A stretch of 64,000 nt of DNA from Pseudovirgaria hyperparasitica. Lineage: Eukaryota > Ascomycota > Dothideomycetes > Acrospermales > Acrospermaceae. Location of the stretch: assembly GCF_010093815.1 (NCBI RefSeq), contig NW_022985549.1, forward strand, positions 744,001 to 808,000, read 5' to 3'. Made by a program: the position numbers and the translations under genes. The notes below the pieces were generated by a model that saw only the letters and a list, made by a program, of their open reading frames with translations, was not told the DNA's origin and ran no database searches. Shown here piece after piece: positions 23,688 to 34,853 of the stretch (position 1 is its first letter; the number at the start of each line of letters is the position of its first letter).

Positions 23688-24173
23688 TCGGGTGGTACGT
23701 ATACATAGAACATGATTTAACAAGGAGAAGCATCATGATGACACGTGAGCGCCTGGAGCTTACCGGACATCGTGCTGTGTTTCGGTGGTGAATGAGATCC
23801 TGGCATGTCGAAGAGTCAATCAGTCCAGACTGCTGGAATCAACTCTGCTAGGTGCAGTGGAACACGCGAATGCCGCAAAGAGTCAAATCCCTTTCTCGAT
23901 TTGGTTCACGGGTAGTCTTCTTCCAGAAAGGTATCATATTTTTGGTTAGCGAAGGTCAGTGCAGGTAGTACAGATTCATCAGTCAGTCATCGAAGACATG
24001 CTATACCGAAACATGAATGTCAGTGATTGGATACATATAATACACCTAGATGTCCATGCCAATCGTCGAGATATGGCATAACTACATATGCATGTCAATC
24101 GAAGCGCTTCAAGCCCTACAATGCAAAGCTTTCGCTGCATTCGACTTGTCAGTACATACACATCGCCATATAC
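23688..24173. other. convergent intergenic, no gene seen
   Basis: A 486-bp interval between the MFS gene and the next minus-strand gene. Nothing recognisable. Confidence 0.55.
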
Positions 24174-25262
24174 TTAGTGCCTTGGCTTCATACAAAACAA
24201 TCCCCTAATCAGATTCTCCATGAAGCTTGGCCTTGACCTTGGCTTGACCTTCTGCTGCTGGCCCGTCTGACCAGGCTCCCACTTTTGGCCTCTTCGGCGG
24301 CACTCGCGCCACTTGATATAGTCTTCCCACGTGGGCGTAGGTCCGCGCCCGCCTGCGAGATACCATACATAGTTGGGCACGCGACTTTGCGGGTCGATCG
24401 GTCTTCTGTTCAAGTCTTGCCGGAGGTCCTTCGGCGGATGGTATTCGTCCGGTGTATGATATCCGTCCGGCGGCTCTACATCCCCGCCACCTCTGACCTG
24501 GCCAAACATCAATCCGAGGATACCACCTTTCTGTCGGAGCAATTCCTGGCCGCGCGTCTCTGCATCTTTGCGCTTTGCTTTAGCGAGTGCTTCCTGTGCG
24601 ACTTGTTCGGCCCATTTCTTCTGGTCTGCCACTTTTTTCTCCGCTCGCTTCTTCTCGACCTCGATGTACCGGTTAATAGTAGGCGCATGGGCCTTGTAGC
24701 CGAGTCGATTAGCGGCAAACAGCCAGAGAGCCCGAGGAATCCTGGCCGGTTCCTTTGGTACAAGTGAAGCCGGCGGGACTGAAGTCGGATCTGAGGCAGG
24801 TTCCGGATCAGCACCGCCTCTTAGATGCCCGAAACCAGGAGCCCTTGCATCGGTGCCGGGATTCTTGGATTCGGTGATCACATCTACCGCCCCATGACCT
24901 TGCATATCACAGCGGGTAGGACCTGAAGAGCTGATGGAGCGCAGTGGCTCAACGCATTCAAAAGTAGCAGCTATGTATTGCTCGTCTAGAGAGATACGAC
25001 TGGGACTTGGCAGTGTGGAACTTGGATCAGCATGACCGATACTCGCAGGGCTGACACATCTTTCACGGCCAGATGAACAAGACCCATCTGACATTGCTTT
25101 CATAGTAGAAAAGGACTCGGTAGAAGTCATACAAGCAGAGTCTGATAGGCGGGAGATAGACTGCAGCTCTTCGCGAACGTTATAATGCTTCGGTTGTGGT
25201 ATGTTGTCGTTGTTAAGTCTTCTTGCATGATGCCTTGGGACATGTTCCTTTGAGCAGATCAT
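24174..25262 (-). CDS. unknown protein with duplicated RGG-x-EP / W-x-x-A module
   Basis: Single exon, 362 aa from ATG 25262. I recognise no family. The N-terminal ~140 residues are Ser-rich and disordered. The second half carries two copies of one module of about 55 residues: HLRGGADPEPASD followed by RIPRALWLFAANRLGYKAHA, and VRGGGDVEPPDGYHTP followed by RVPNYVWYLAGGRGPTPTWE. Each copy ends with a Tyr-Ile segment (INRYIEVEKKR; WEDYIKWRECRR). A Lys/Ala/Glu-rich, probably coiled-coil segment (EKKRAEKKVADQKKWAEQVA) separates the copies. The C-terminus is basic. There is no signal peptide or membrane span. The consistent duplicated pattern supports a real protein even though function is unknown. 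Confidence 0.6.
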   Translation of the reverse strand: MICSKEHVPRHHARRLNNDNIPQPKHYNVREELQSISRLSDSACMTSTESFSTMKAMSDGSCSSGRERCVSPASIGHADPSSTLPSPSRISLDEQYIAATFECVEPLRSISSSGPTRCDMQGHGAVDVITESKNPGTDARAPGFGHLRGGADPEPASDPTSVPPASLVPKEPARIPRALWLFAANRLGYKAHAPTINRYIEVEKKRAEKKVADQKKWAEQVAQEALAKAKRKDAETRGQELLRQKGGILGLMFGQVRGGGDVEPPDGYHTPDEYHPPKDLRQDLNRRPIDPQSRVPNYVWYLAGGRGPTPTWEDYIKWRECRRRGQKWEPGQTGQQQKVKPRSRPSFMENLIRGLFCMKPRH

Positions 25263-25725
25263 GTAGATTTCCGATATCGACTTTTGCGTCACGATAGGTC
25301 TGGAAGGTGTGTGTGTGTGACAAGATCTGCCATCCTTTGGTAGAGAGTCCTTGGCTTTACAGAGAGTTTCGCCTCAGTAAGCCCAGTGGTTGCGTTATGA
25401 TGTTGACACATGGGAAGGTGAGTCTCGTAATGATAGGTCAAGGTAAGAAAAGTTTATGCAATCTTGCTTTGGGGCCTCCAGAACTGGTATATAGAGATTC
25501 TGAGGTTCGAGAGGTGTTGTATTTATGCATAACCCATGAGTGTCATTCTCAACGGTGAATGTGTTGTCTAATCCTCGAAGGCACGATTTAAATGAACAAT
25601 GTGGCCACAAACGTAGAGGCAATTGAAGGATTTCATTGTTGGTCGCGTGTGTTGATCTTCCGAAGCAGAAATAGTGAATAATGTTGGTAACTATAGGCAT
25701 GTCCGGCGTGAACAGCGCCTGCTCT
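25263..25725. other. intergenic, no gene seen
   Basis: About 460 bp between the unknown gene's start and the PIG-L stop codon. No feature was recognised. Confidence 0.5.
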
Positions 25726-26614
25726 TCATACCACTCTTGCCTTTCGGAGATCATTCAAGACCATGTACCGTCCGGCAGAAATCCAGCCCCATCTGAACCA
25801 GACCATCTGGCTTTTATGTGCAACAGTCATGGCTTTCCTCGCGTTTACATACGCCTGAAGGCCGCTGCAGTATATGAGTGGACTTGGAGAGTCGGACTTG
25901 TCTTTCCGCGTGAAGAGTGCCCAGAACATTGTAGTAGGGGCGTCGAGGATGCTCAAGTACTTGCGGAAGATACTGATCGATGTCAGTGTGTAAAGCTTGA
26001 TGGGGCAATCCCAGCCAGCATGTCGGTGCATAAGGCCCTTGAGGAAAGACTGCGCGCCGTTGTATAACGAGATGTGATTCGGGTGAGATGACACTCCGCC
26101 TTTGTCAAATGTGATGATGATATCGACAGTGGTCTCTGGTTTCTTGTTTGGGGGTATAGACGCCATTTTTGGTGCAAACAGTCCGGTAAGCAGATTTGAG
26201 ATGAGTCTAGGGTGCCAGGTGGTGGTCATTGAATCTGGAAAGTTGCTGCACAATCATTAGTAGGTCACACGAATCCCAGTATTGCGATACTCACGGGTCA
26301 TCGATGCACAGGATGTCGTCTGCGCCTCTCAGACCGAGCAGTAATCCGCTCTTGGCCAGCTCCTTCTTTCGTGTCTCCCCAAGCCCGTCGGCATTGCCCG
26401 TGCTAAGGCATAGAATCTTGAGATGGTTCCCAAGCTCTGGACGGGTCAATTCCTGCACGGTGGGAGCAAAGAACATGGCCTCGTCATCAGGATGGGCGAT
26501 AAGCAGCACGATGCGCTTGCCCTGGACTGGTGGAAAGCTGCGGGTTATTTGCGATGTAAACAGCCAAATGCCGAACACGAATACGGGAAACAGCGCGAGA
26601 GGTATCCAGTCCAT
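25726..26614 (-). CDS. GPI12: N-acetylglucosaminyl-phosphatidylinositol de-N-acetylase (PIG-L)
   Basis: Predicted 279 aa, complement(25726..26245, 26295..26614), with a 49-bp intron (GTGAGT...GCAG) that rebuilds CIDDP-NFPDSM. The enzyme removes the acetyl group from GlcNAc-PI, the second step of GPI-anchor synthesis, on the cytosolic face of the ER. An N-terminal membrane anchor (IPLALFPVFVFGIWLF) is followed by the metal-binding motif AHPDDEAMFF, then CLSTGNADGLGETRKKEL, and the downstream motif FDKGGVSSHPNHISL with the catalytic and zinc-ligand histidines. All hallmark residues are present. The start at MDWIPLALF puts the anchor at the extreme N-terminus as in homologues. It is divergent from a small membrane-protein gene 292 bp away. 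Confidence 0.93.
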
Positions 26615-26906
26615 CTTGACCAGCGCTGTGTGAGGCTCGATGACATGCACAGTACAGTAGAGTACTGTATGTCTGTATGTAGTGCAGGGAACGCGATGCA
26701 CGATGTTGATCATTGGGACTTACGGGCAGACGCCAGACCTCAAGGGGAAGTTGGCTCGTGCGCCCATTCGGGGCAGGCAAATCAAGGCGGACTTTGCGGA
26801 GTCCTTCAACATGTTGCTTCATGTTACCTATTAAGCTGTCTATTGTTTATAACTACAGCAGAACACCAATCCTATCACTGAATCCGTCCTAATTTGTGTA
26901 AATACG

Positions 26907-27590
26907 ATGGGGGACGAGAACACTCCACGAAATCGCAAAGAGCGACGCGCAGCTGCGCGCAATGGTCAACCAACGCCGGCTCCCTCGTCCTCACCTCACC
27001 TCGACTCGAAAGTTCCTGGTATCAAATACGCGCAACCTGACCGATCTGGACCCAAAGGCAAAACACTATTTCAACTTGCGGAAGAGAGGTCAGCTGAGCT
27101 AAACAAAGGCAAGCCCTTCCCGAAGCAGAGCTTTACTGAAGAGAGCGGGGAGGTGGTGTCATGGAATGATGAAGCAATGGGCCCAGCAGCTGAGGCAGTT
27201 CTGTGGTCATTCTCGCTGTCAATGGTTCACTTAATGCTGGACGTGCTGGTCAACAATCAGTATCGGCAAGAGATAGTGTGGACAGATATTTGGAGCAGGT
27301 TTGGCACATCGCTGCCAGTGTTCTGGTTCATGGTCTATCTGTTTCACACGCCGACAGCGAAAAAGCTGGGAGTTCTGAAGCAAATCTTCTTCCTCGCGAC
27401 GGCAGTGTCAGCAGGATGTTATATGGTATACTCGGGCAATACGAAGGGCTACTATGCAGTGATGAAGAGAGCCCCACCACTTGGCACGGTGTGGATATGG
27501 GCGGTGGTGGAGCTGGAGTTAGTTTATGCTCTCGTCAGTGTGGTAGGTGTGGGATGTTATGTGTGGTGGAACGGCTACAAGGCGTTCTGA
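26907..27590 (+). CDS. small multi-pass membrane protein, fungal, unknown function
   Basis: Single exon, 227 aa. The first ~45 residues are charged and disordered (RNRKERRAAARNG, then Pro/Ser-rich). The C-terminal 140 residues contain about four hydrophobic segments: SFSLSMVHLMLDVLV, FGTSLPVFWFMVYLF, KQIFFLATAVSAGCYMVY and VWIWAVVELELVYALVSVV. Conserved-looking polar residues lie between them (NNQYRQEI, FHTPTAKKLG). The style matches a conserved fungal ER-type membrane protein of unknown function; I cannot name a reaction. It shares a 292-bp promoter with the ER enzyme PIG-L, so a secretory-pathway role is possible but only inferred. Confidence 0.75.
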   Translation: MGDENTPRNRKERRAAARNGQPTPAPSSSPHLDSKVPGIKYAQPDRSGPKGKTLFQLAEERSAELNKGKPFPKQSFTEESGEVVSWNDEAMGPAAEAVLWSFSLSMVHLMLDVLVNNQYRQEIVWTDIWSRFGTSLPVFWFMVYLFHTPTAKKLGVLKQIFFLATAVSAGCYMVYSGNTKGYYAVMKRAPPLGTVWIWAVVELELVYALVSVVGVGCYVWWNGYKAF

Positions 27591-29512
27591 GCGAGTGTGG
27601 GTGCATATGCTGCTGTGCGATGAAGTGCCTTGTCAGCATCCTTGACAGCTCGTCCCCGGTCTAAGATAGCCGACATCTACCATGATCATGCTGAGCAAGA
27701 TTCGCCTTATTCCGTGATGGCCACAGCTTCATATATGGTCACTGGCGCCCGAACCAAGGTATTCGAGATGGAGAACCTGAGGTCAAGCCGACATGGGCGG
27801 TGTGTAGGATGGATGAGAAGGTGACACGAGCGTTGAGATGCATGAAAGATGTGACTCATTCGAGGTCGATGATCTCCTGCAGGCCGCAATATCGGGTATG
27901 TAGGCATTGATCTGTTGGGCATTGAACATTGAACGGTCAAGGGTGAGGTTGATGTGGAGATTGCGGGCACGGAGGTTTCTCCACGGTCCATGTAGCTGTG
28001 GATGTCTGTACCTAGTACCTATTATGCCTGATCGGTACATGTATTACGCGGGCATCTGCTGGGTATATATAGGTATAAGTGGGTATATTGAGTACTAAAC
28101 TCCATCCTAGCCATGCCGAACGTTGGCTGTCTCTAATAATTCACTCCGCCATTCAACTCTTTCACATGCATCTCTCTCGGTATTCACACAACGGAAGAAA
28201 GTGTATGTTCCGAAGCTGCGAAGAGAATACTCGGATAGAAAGTGCCACTCGGTTGCATGCATCGCGCCATCCGGTATATGATCCGGCGTTGGGCTTGTTT
28301 TTGCTTCAGCCCTCTTGTCAAGACGATTCAGGCATCCAGGCGTTGGCAGGTGCGTGACTCGCGAGGGTCGGACAGAGGGTCTTGATACAGGAGTCTGGCC
28401 GTGTTTTGATGCAATCAACATTCAGTCCTAGCATTAACACTGTTGACATCAGCGTCAGCCGGGCGGAGTATCAACCAGAATAGGCCCGGAATCTGCGGGA
28501 CTGTGTGCTCCACGTGAGGCTCAGGCCAGGGTGAGGAGGGATATTTCTAGGGCGACTGGGATGACACTGGGGTAATATCGTTATGACTGGGAGCGGCACT
28601 TGGGTACTCTGGGGAACTTTCTGGGGTAAATTTGCGGGGGAGCACAGGCACATGCGCGGTTCCAGACCAAACACGCCCACAGCCCCATATTACACTGCAT
28701 GACTACATGAAAACATGACTACATGACTACATGCCACGCATAATTCAATGGAACGAATTGTATTATAGGGCTTCAAGTCCTATATGGCTATAGTCACTAT
28801 CACTGCTCACACTCCGCCGCTAGTACATCAGCCACCCCCAGTCCCTGTCCCCAACCCCTGTCCCCTGGTAGGTTGCTGTCACTTCTCACGCGCGCCCAAG
28901 TACATGGTAACTGCACAGCCGTCTACTGACGATCGACAGGTGTCGTCGTTTTCTCGTGAAAGATGACAGCGGCGGCTCCGTTCTGACAAGGCTTATCGGC
29001 CAGTCATCGTGCAAGTTGTCCAAGTCGTACAGTCGTGCATGTAGATGCTGCCTCGGCATGCAATGATGCGCTCCCTGGACGATTTGAGAACGTAGCATTC
29101 ATCCTATAGCGACGCCGAAGAGTGCATTCAACTTCTGTATAAGGCTCAATATGGTCTATTGCTTCACATGCCCGGCGAGGGCATGTACTGTTCGGATTTC
29201 AGAGACACGCAAGCCACCTCCGCCGGTAGTGACGGCACCTGTCAACACTTGAACGATCGCAACATTATTATAAACATATTCAACAAGCCTTCCGCTACAC
29301 GACGACGACTTGCCTAATACGGAGAGGCGTGTCGGTGCTACAAGCGTTGACGCCAGTGCTGTTGCCGGCTCTCTGTCCGTATGCGGCCTGGAATGAATAA
29401 CTTGTCGATCAACGGCCGGGGTGTCGTGCCGAGCACATGTTACCGTATGCAGGTCCACCGACCATCCTCCACAATAATAAACACCGGACCTGGCGTCGAT
29501 ATAGGTACTACA
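27591..29512. other. long intergenic, no gene seen
   Basis: About 1.9 kb without a convincing gene. It contains a short CATGACTACATG tandem run near 28698-28733 and a C-rich stretch near 28835-28870. Several ORFs of 60-160 codons lack any family features or coding style. Confidence 0.55.
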
Positions 29513-29520
29513 TATATAAA
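29513..29520 (+). promoter_or_regulatory. TATA box of the lipase gene
   Basis: TATATAAA lies 106 bp upstream of the lipase/esterase ATG, on the right strand and at a plausible core-promoter distance for an inducible secreted enzyme. Confidence 0.5.
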
Positions 29521-29625
29521 GACCCCCGACCACCTCGCTCCCATACTTCTCTACCAGGCTGATTCAATCTCACTATCCATTCCAGCTACTTCAGTGACCA
29601 GGTCAGCGAATACCACTTCGTCAAC

Positions 29626-31326
29626 ATGCTGCTCCAAGCCCTTATCATACCGCTTCTCCCTCTCGTCGTCGCTGTACCTGTTGAGAAGAGAGCCAATCCA
29701 GTCGTCACAATCTCGAACCCACAAGCCACTATCACGGGCCGCGCCGGCATCTTGGACGTCGACACTTTCTTGGCCATCCCATTTGCTCAGCCTCCAGTGG
29801 GAAACCTGCGTCTACAGAAGCCTCAGCCCCTCAAGTCTCCCTATGGCAACATCAACGCCGGTGGACTGACAAGTCCATCATGTCCTCAGCAATTCTTCGA
29901 CGTAGACGACAATCTCGGAGTCCTCCCTACTGCCGTAATCGGCATGCTCCTGAATACTCCACTGTTTCAGAAAGTCACTGGCCAGACCGAAGACTGCCTC
30001 ACTATCGACGTCGTGCGTCCCAAGGGAACCACAAAGGACTCGAAGCTGCCAGTTCTTTTCTGGATCTTCGGTGGAGGTTTTGAACTTGGATCAACCCAGA
30101 CATACCAAGGCGGACAGCTCCTTCAGGACGCAATGAACAATGGAAAGCCCTTCATTTATGTTGCAGTCAATTACCGTGTCGGAGGCTTCGGCTTTCTCGG
30201 AGGCGCCGACATCAAGAAAGCTGGTGCCTCCAATCTTGGTCTGCTCGACCAACGTCTTGGTCTGCGGTGGGTTGCAGATAACATCGCAGCGTTCGGAGGC
30301 GATCCTAACAAGGTCACAATCTGGGGTGAATCTGCCGGAGCCATCTCCGTTCTTGACCAGATGATCCTCTACAACGGTGACAACACTTACAATGGAAAAC
30401 CTCTCTTCCGTGGCGCTATCATGAACTCGGGCAGTATCATCCCTGCTCTCGACGTCGACCACCCTAAGGCTCAGGCTGTCTATGACCAAGTCGTATCCTA
30501 CACAAGCTGCAGCGGTGCTTCTGACAAGCTTCAATGTCTTCGTGACGCGCCCTACGACGTCTACCTCAATGCTGTCAATTCGTTACCCGGTATCCTGTCC
30601 TACTCTTCCGTTAACCTTGCATACCTGCCTCGCCCCGATGGCATCGTACTTACGCAATCACCTGAGCTCCTCATTCAACAGGGCAAGTACGCCGATGTTC
30701 CCTTCATCATAGGCGATCAAGAAGACGAAGGCACGCTCTTTGCGCTCTTCCAAAGCAACGTCACCACGACCGAGGAACTCGTCAATTACTTTGTCAATGG
30801 CAACTGGTTCCCACAGTCCACCCGGGAACAGGTCGAGAAACTTGTCGCTTCTTACCCTGATGATGCGGCCCAGGGCAGTCCCTTCCGCACTGGCGGACTG
30901 AACAACATATACCCGCAATACAAACGTCTCGCCGCAATTCTGGGTGATGCTACGTTCACTCTTACGCGCCGCGCCTTCCTTGCTGTCACAAGTGCTGTGC
31001 GCCCCAATACGCCATCCTGGAGCTATCTGTCTAGCTACGACTACGGATTACCGATCCTGGGCACGTTGCATGGAAGTGATATCATCCAGACCTTCTACGG
31101 CATCTTTCCAAACTACGCCGCAAGGGCTACACGAGGATACTACTATAACTTCATCTTGAACGGAAACCCCAATGTTGGTGGTGGCAACTTTCCGAACTGG
31201 CCGAAATATAGCGAGAGTCAGCAGTTGGTGAACTTTGTCGCGGACTCGAGTAGTCTGATCAAGGATGACTTTAGGAGCAAGCAGTATCAGACCCTGGTGG
31301 AATTGACATCGAGTCTCCGAGTATAG
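29626..31326 (+). CDS. secreted type-B carboxylesterase/lipase (C. rugosa lipase-like)
   Basis: Single exon, 566 aa. The signal peptide LLQALIIPLLPLVVAVPV is followed by a Kex2-like VEKR site at about residue 22, so mature protein should start near ANPVV. The fold is the alpha/beta-hydrolase of the carboxylesterase type B family. The catalytic triad is readable: Ser236 in IWGESAGA, Glu368 in GDQEDEGTLF, His482 in GTLHGSDI. The oxyanion-hole motif FWIFGGGFELG has the GGG(X) form of C. rugosa-type lipases. TEDCLTIDVVRP and the paired cysteines match the family. It likely cleaves esters of fatty acids or aryl alcohols outside the cell; the exact substrate is not predictable. One potential N-glycosylation site (SNVT) is present. 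Confidence 0.93.
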   Translation: MLLQALIIPLLPLVVAVPVEKRANPVVTISNPQATITGRAGILDVDTFLAIPFAQPPVGNLRLQKPQPLKSPYGNINAGGLTSPSCPQQFFDVDDNLGVLPTAVIGMLLNTPLFQKVTGQTEDCLTIDVVRPKGTTKDSKLPVLFWIFGGGFELGSTQTYQGGQLLQDAMNNGKPFIYVAVNYRVGGFGFLGGADIKKAGASNLGLLDQRLGLRWVADNIAAFGGDPNKVTIWGESAGAISVLDQMILYNGDNTYNGKPLFRGAIMNSGSIIPALDVDHPKAQAVYDQVVSYTSCSGASDKLQCLRDAPYDVYLNAVNSLPGILSYSSVNLAYLPRPDGIVLTQSPELLIQQGKYADVPFIIGDQEDEGTLFALFQSNVTTTEELVNYFVNGNWFPQSTREQVEKLVASYPDDAAQGSPFRTGGLNNIYPQYKRLAAILGDATFTLTRRAFLAVTSAVRPNTPSWSYLSSYDYGLPILGTLHGSDIIQTFYGIFPNYAARATRGYYYNFILNGNPNVGGGNFPNWPKYSESQQLVNFVADSSSLIKDDFRSKQYQTLVELTSSLRV

Positions 31327-31866
31327 TAACTTGTTGTTTTGACGTTCAGGTTGGGATGCATTGCTGGAGTTATGGCATGGAGAGACGACATATGAATCAC
31401 GAAGCGGGTTTGAGCATACTACATATATAGCTTGGATATGGATAATCTGGAATGAAGCTATCAATGCTATCTCATCTAGATCTCTGAACTGCGATTATGT
31501 AGTTTACGTACTATCTACTTCTTCCATCTACCTGGAAACTTGCATGCAGAGATGATAAGAGAGCGTTTCATGCCTTCTCGTTTAGAGATGTTAGTCAAAG
31601 CATCATCGATCTGGAGTTCCTTCCTTGTTAGGAGTTTTTCATCAGTATGCAAGAGCAAACCTGGATTTTCTCCCTTATTAATTCGTTCTTTTTCCGGTCT
31701 CACTCTTCTTCCATCCAATTCCAAAGTTTATATAAGTCTTGTCATCAGTACAACCTTCATTCGCTACATTTTCAACAGCGAGTATCTGTCAACACAGCTT
31801 CTTATCCCATCATTCGACTTCTGTATCACTCTGTCAGACACACCGGAGTCGCTGAATTCCAAGACG
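31327..31866. other. intergenic, no gene seen
   Basis: A 540-bp interval. An ORF reads through part of it into the next gene, but the text before 31867 is compositionally unlike protein (Phe/Ser/Leu-rich from pyrimidine runs), so I treat it as promoter and leader. Confidence 0.5.
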
Positions 31867-33058
31867 ATGCCGCTCCGGATCACCCCCGTAAAGAACCTGT
31901 TCTCGGACGACCCCCAAAGCGCCCCAGCCGGCATTACACAAGACCTGCTATCAGATAGCGACGACAATGACACTGATGTAGAGCCAACAGAGCTCGGTGA
32001 ATATGTCCGCTACTACCTCGACACCCTCAACGACGTCCAGTTCAAATGGTTCACGGACAGGGAGAACTACCCGAAAATCCTCGAGGCATATTCTCGTGCT
32101 CGTGGGCCTGTGATTTCGATTATACAAGCACGTGTACATAAGAGCAGGATCCATGGGCCGGGCGTTCCCCCAGAGCGATGGGACATTTATCCGACGATCA
32201 ATGTTCATCTGTTGAAGGAGGCGCTGAGGGACTGCTTCCAGAAGGAGTTTGGGGAGACATCTAGACGAAGGAGGGCGAGCGACACAGACACGGACGGGTG
32301 AGTATTCTTCTCCCCACTATCATGACGCTTTGCGGCTGCATGCATGAAACTTGAGAGTACGTCGTGGGTGACAAGTATACAGGAAGCAGCCTGACCTTAG
32401 AGCTCGGCTCGTCGAAGCACGGGAGATTACACACGCCCTCGCTAGGCTTGCCATGAGTCCTGTAGCACTCGAAGAAGCAATGACAGTGACACAAGCGCTT
32501 GCTCGAGCGCTCAGGGATCAGGACGATCCCAGAACGAGGGTCGCAACACAGGCCATGGCTACCAGCCCTTCGAAGAACACTGATGGAAAGCGACCAGTGA
32601 TACAGGAAATCGCTAGTACTCCGCAGACTGTATTGGCTGCGAATCGCCAGAACATTGCTACAGCTCAAGCATCGCAGACAGTGGCAGGTTCTCCACGCCC
32701 TGAAGTTTCTACAAGCAGTCTGAACACTCCTAGAGAGCGAGCAGTATCGCAGGCAGGGCCTTCTTCCGGTCACATTTTGATGTCTGAAGACGATCGTTTT
32801 GCTGGAGCGAGAGCGGCGACCCGGGAACTGATGGAATCAATGTATGGATCTCGCCAAATACCAACACGTGGCACGGGGTGGCATCCGCTCTGGACAGAAG
32901 TGCCCCGGGGAATGGAATCTGCTTCCCAGTCCCGGCAGTATTGGCCTTTACCACTGCCTCAGACAAGTATTGGAGGTGTTCCCCGCGGTTTAAGATACCC
33001 GGGTAGCCAAGAGGACTCGAGTGACATCCTTCCGGGTGAGAGTATGATGCGGCACTGA
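31867..33058 (+). CDS. unknown low-complexity protein
   Basis: Predicted 368 aa, join(31867..32297, 32383..33058), with an 85-bp intron (GTGAGT...ATACAG). I recognise no family. An acidic N-terminal part (LLSDSDDNDTDVEP) leads into a compact, possibly folded stretch, GEYVRYYLDTLNDVQFKWFTDRENYPKILEAYSRARG, ending in a KEALRDCFQKEFGE helix. The second exon is Ala/Thr/Ser/Gln-rich and disordered, with a Trp-Pro segment near the end. No signal peptide, membrane span or zinc motif is visible. The frame-true intron and the ordered first exon support a real gene. It lies at the edge of a gene-poor, repeat-bearing stretch, which fits a fast-evolving lineage-specific gene. Confidence 0.55.
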
Positions 33059-33289
33059 GAATGGGATCTTTAGGCCTTATGAGTACATGGCATCGTACTT
33101 GTTGGGTTGAGCTCCACTTTGTGTCTTTTTCATGGTATAGAAGTGCTTAAGGGCCGTGTAGTGTCCTGTCACTCGCTTGCATTAGTATAAGTATAATATT
33201 ATCATTATATGGCCCTCTTTGTCCCAGTGCACCTTTTCCAAAATAATTGTTCATGAGGGCCGTCCCTGACATCATGCCCGTCATGATTT
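33059..33289. other. intergenic, no gene seen
   Basis: AT-rich sequence downstream of the unknown gene, running up to the microsatellite. Confidence 0.4.
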
Positions 33290-33438
33290 TTCCTTCTTCC
33301 TCCTCTTCCTCCTCTTCTTCCTCTTCTTCCTCTTCCTCCTCTTCCTCCTCTTCCTCCTCTTCCTCCTCTTCCTCCTCTTCTTCCTCTTCTTCCTCTTCTT
33401 CCTCTTCTTCCTCTTCTTCCTCTTCTTCCTCTTCTTCC
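33290..33438. repeat. CTT/CCT polypyrimidine microsatellite
   Basis: About 150 bp without a single purine on the plus strand, built from TCTTCC and TCCTCT hexamers. In two frames it would read as pure polyserine or as Gly/Arg repeats, which I regard as spurious. The central part is regular TCCTCT; the 3' part is regular TCTTCC, so two expansion phases are visible. Confidence 0.95.
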
Positions 33439-34853
33439 TAGTCCTGAGGGTACGTAGGACTGCTTGATCTCGCGCTTGCTACACAGCACATTGCGGTCCT
33501 GCTGTACAAGAATAACAGTTTCGGTCGATGTGTATTTTTTTTCGGTTCCTATTTGCTCTCTGCCACCTCTCCTTTCATTTTTCTAGTATTCTCTGTTCGG
33601 CTGATATTTCTCCTCAGATCTTAGAGGGTTATTTCTTCTATGCGGTTCGGTAGCTTAACTTAGGCCTCCTTGCCTCTCATCGCTCTCTTCAAGAGCCATT
33701 ATAAATTACTAATGGAATTCGAAGTCTTCCGGCCTTGCTGACCTCTTTCTAGGCGCAGGGGGAACTTAGATTAATGAGGGAGGTGAGGATGAAGGTAGAG
33801 TGACTTCTCTAGGCTGGATGAAGTTCCGAAAGTTACTGAAATAGTCTGATTATCGAAAGGCAGTGGCAAGTCTTTCGACTTTAGTGGCTTCTGCCTCTGA
33901 GAGACGGGAACCGTGCTCTTTGTGGATTGGGTAATCGTAATCTGGTGGATAGATGTCTTCTTGAGGTTTTTCACCTCTTGACCTCAATCAGAGAGAAGCG
34001 CAGTGTTGGGCAGGATTGGGTAGAGTATATGACATATGACACTGTCATAGAGTGTCATACAAGAAATATTCTGCTGGGGATATTCGTGGAATGGAGGTAT
34101 GGAGCTGTTGGACCTGAGATGTGTGGTCTCGGGAACCGGGTTGCGAGGTATTTGGAGTCGGCAGATACGTTATACGCCGTGTTTACCACGGCAGGACTGT
34201 CGCCGTTATGTCACACCTGACGTGTTATTCCTCCGTTATAGTATGTATAGGAGGTATGAAAGTACCGTGGAAGTCAGCTTCTTGGCTTGTGGATATGTGT
34301 ATATGGGCGTGAGGGAGCGTGAGGGAGATGGTAGAATCGCTGTTGGGTGTGTACTTTTACGCACATAAAACACCTCTCGACCCAAGCACAGTCCTCCTGT
34401 AGGGGAAATCGTCAACTAGAAGCCTTTTGCTTTGACCTTGAGAAAGCTGTATCCTATCCTTCGAGCAGTGAAGTTTAATCATAGGTCTCGTACCGTAGCT
34501 CCGAGTTAAGCTTTAGGAATTGGGGATATAAGCATGGGTAGTGAGTTGGTGATACTGAAACCCAGTCTTGCCTGATACATAGCTATCCTATAACGATCCC
34601 AATCGCAAGAAATCAGCTGTATGGCACCTTCGTACGGCATTCTGGAGTCTTATAAGGAGACGGAACCAGCACACTCTATCCTCTCTGTGCGAATAAATTA
34701 TGTTATATCATCACACGGCACAACACGGTCCAACAGCACATCACATAGCAAACATATCAAGCACAAGAAAACACACAACACGTCGAATCCCAAATTCAAT
34801 TCCCCACCAATATATCTACCCTTGACCCCATCCCCTTCTCCTCCTAATCAAAC
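33439..34853. other. gene-poor AT-rich stretch
   Basis: About 1.4 kb of AT-rich sequence with only short ORFs lacking family features. It may contain degraded repeats, but I could not pair any termini or identify a family. Confidence 0.5.

Noticed and set aside
33205-33489. Gly/Arg-repeat and polyserine ORFs over the microsatellite
   Set aside because: They are translations of a simple polypyrimidine repeat.
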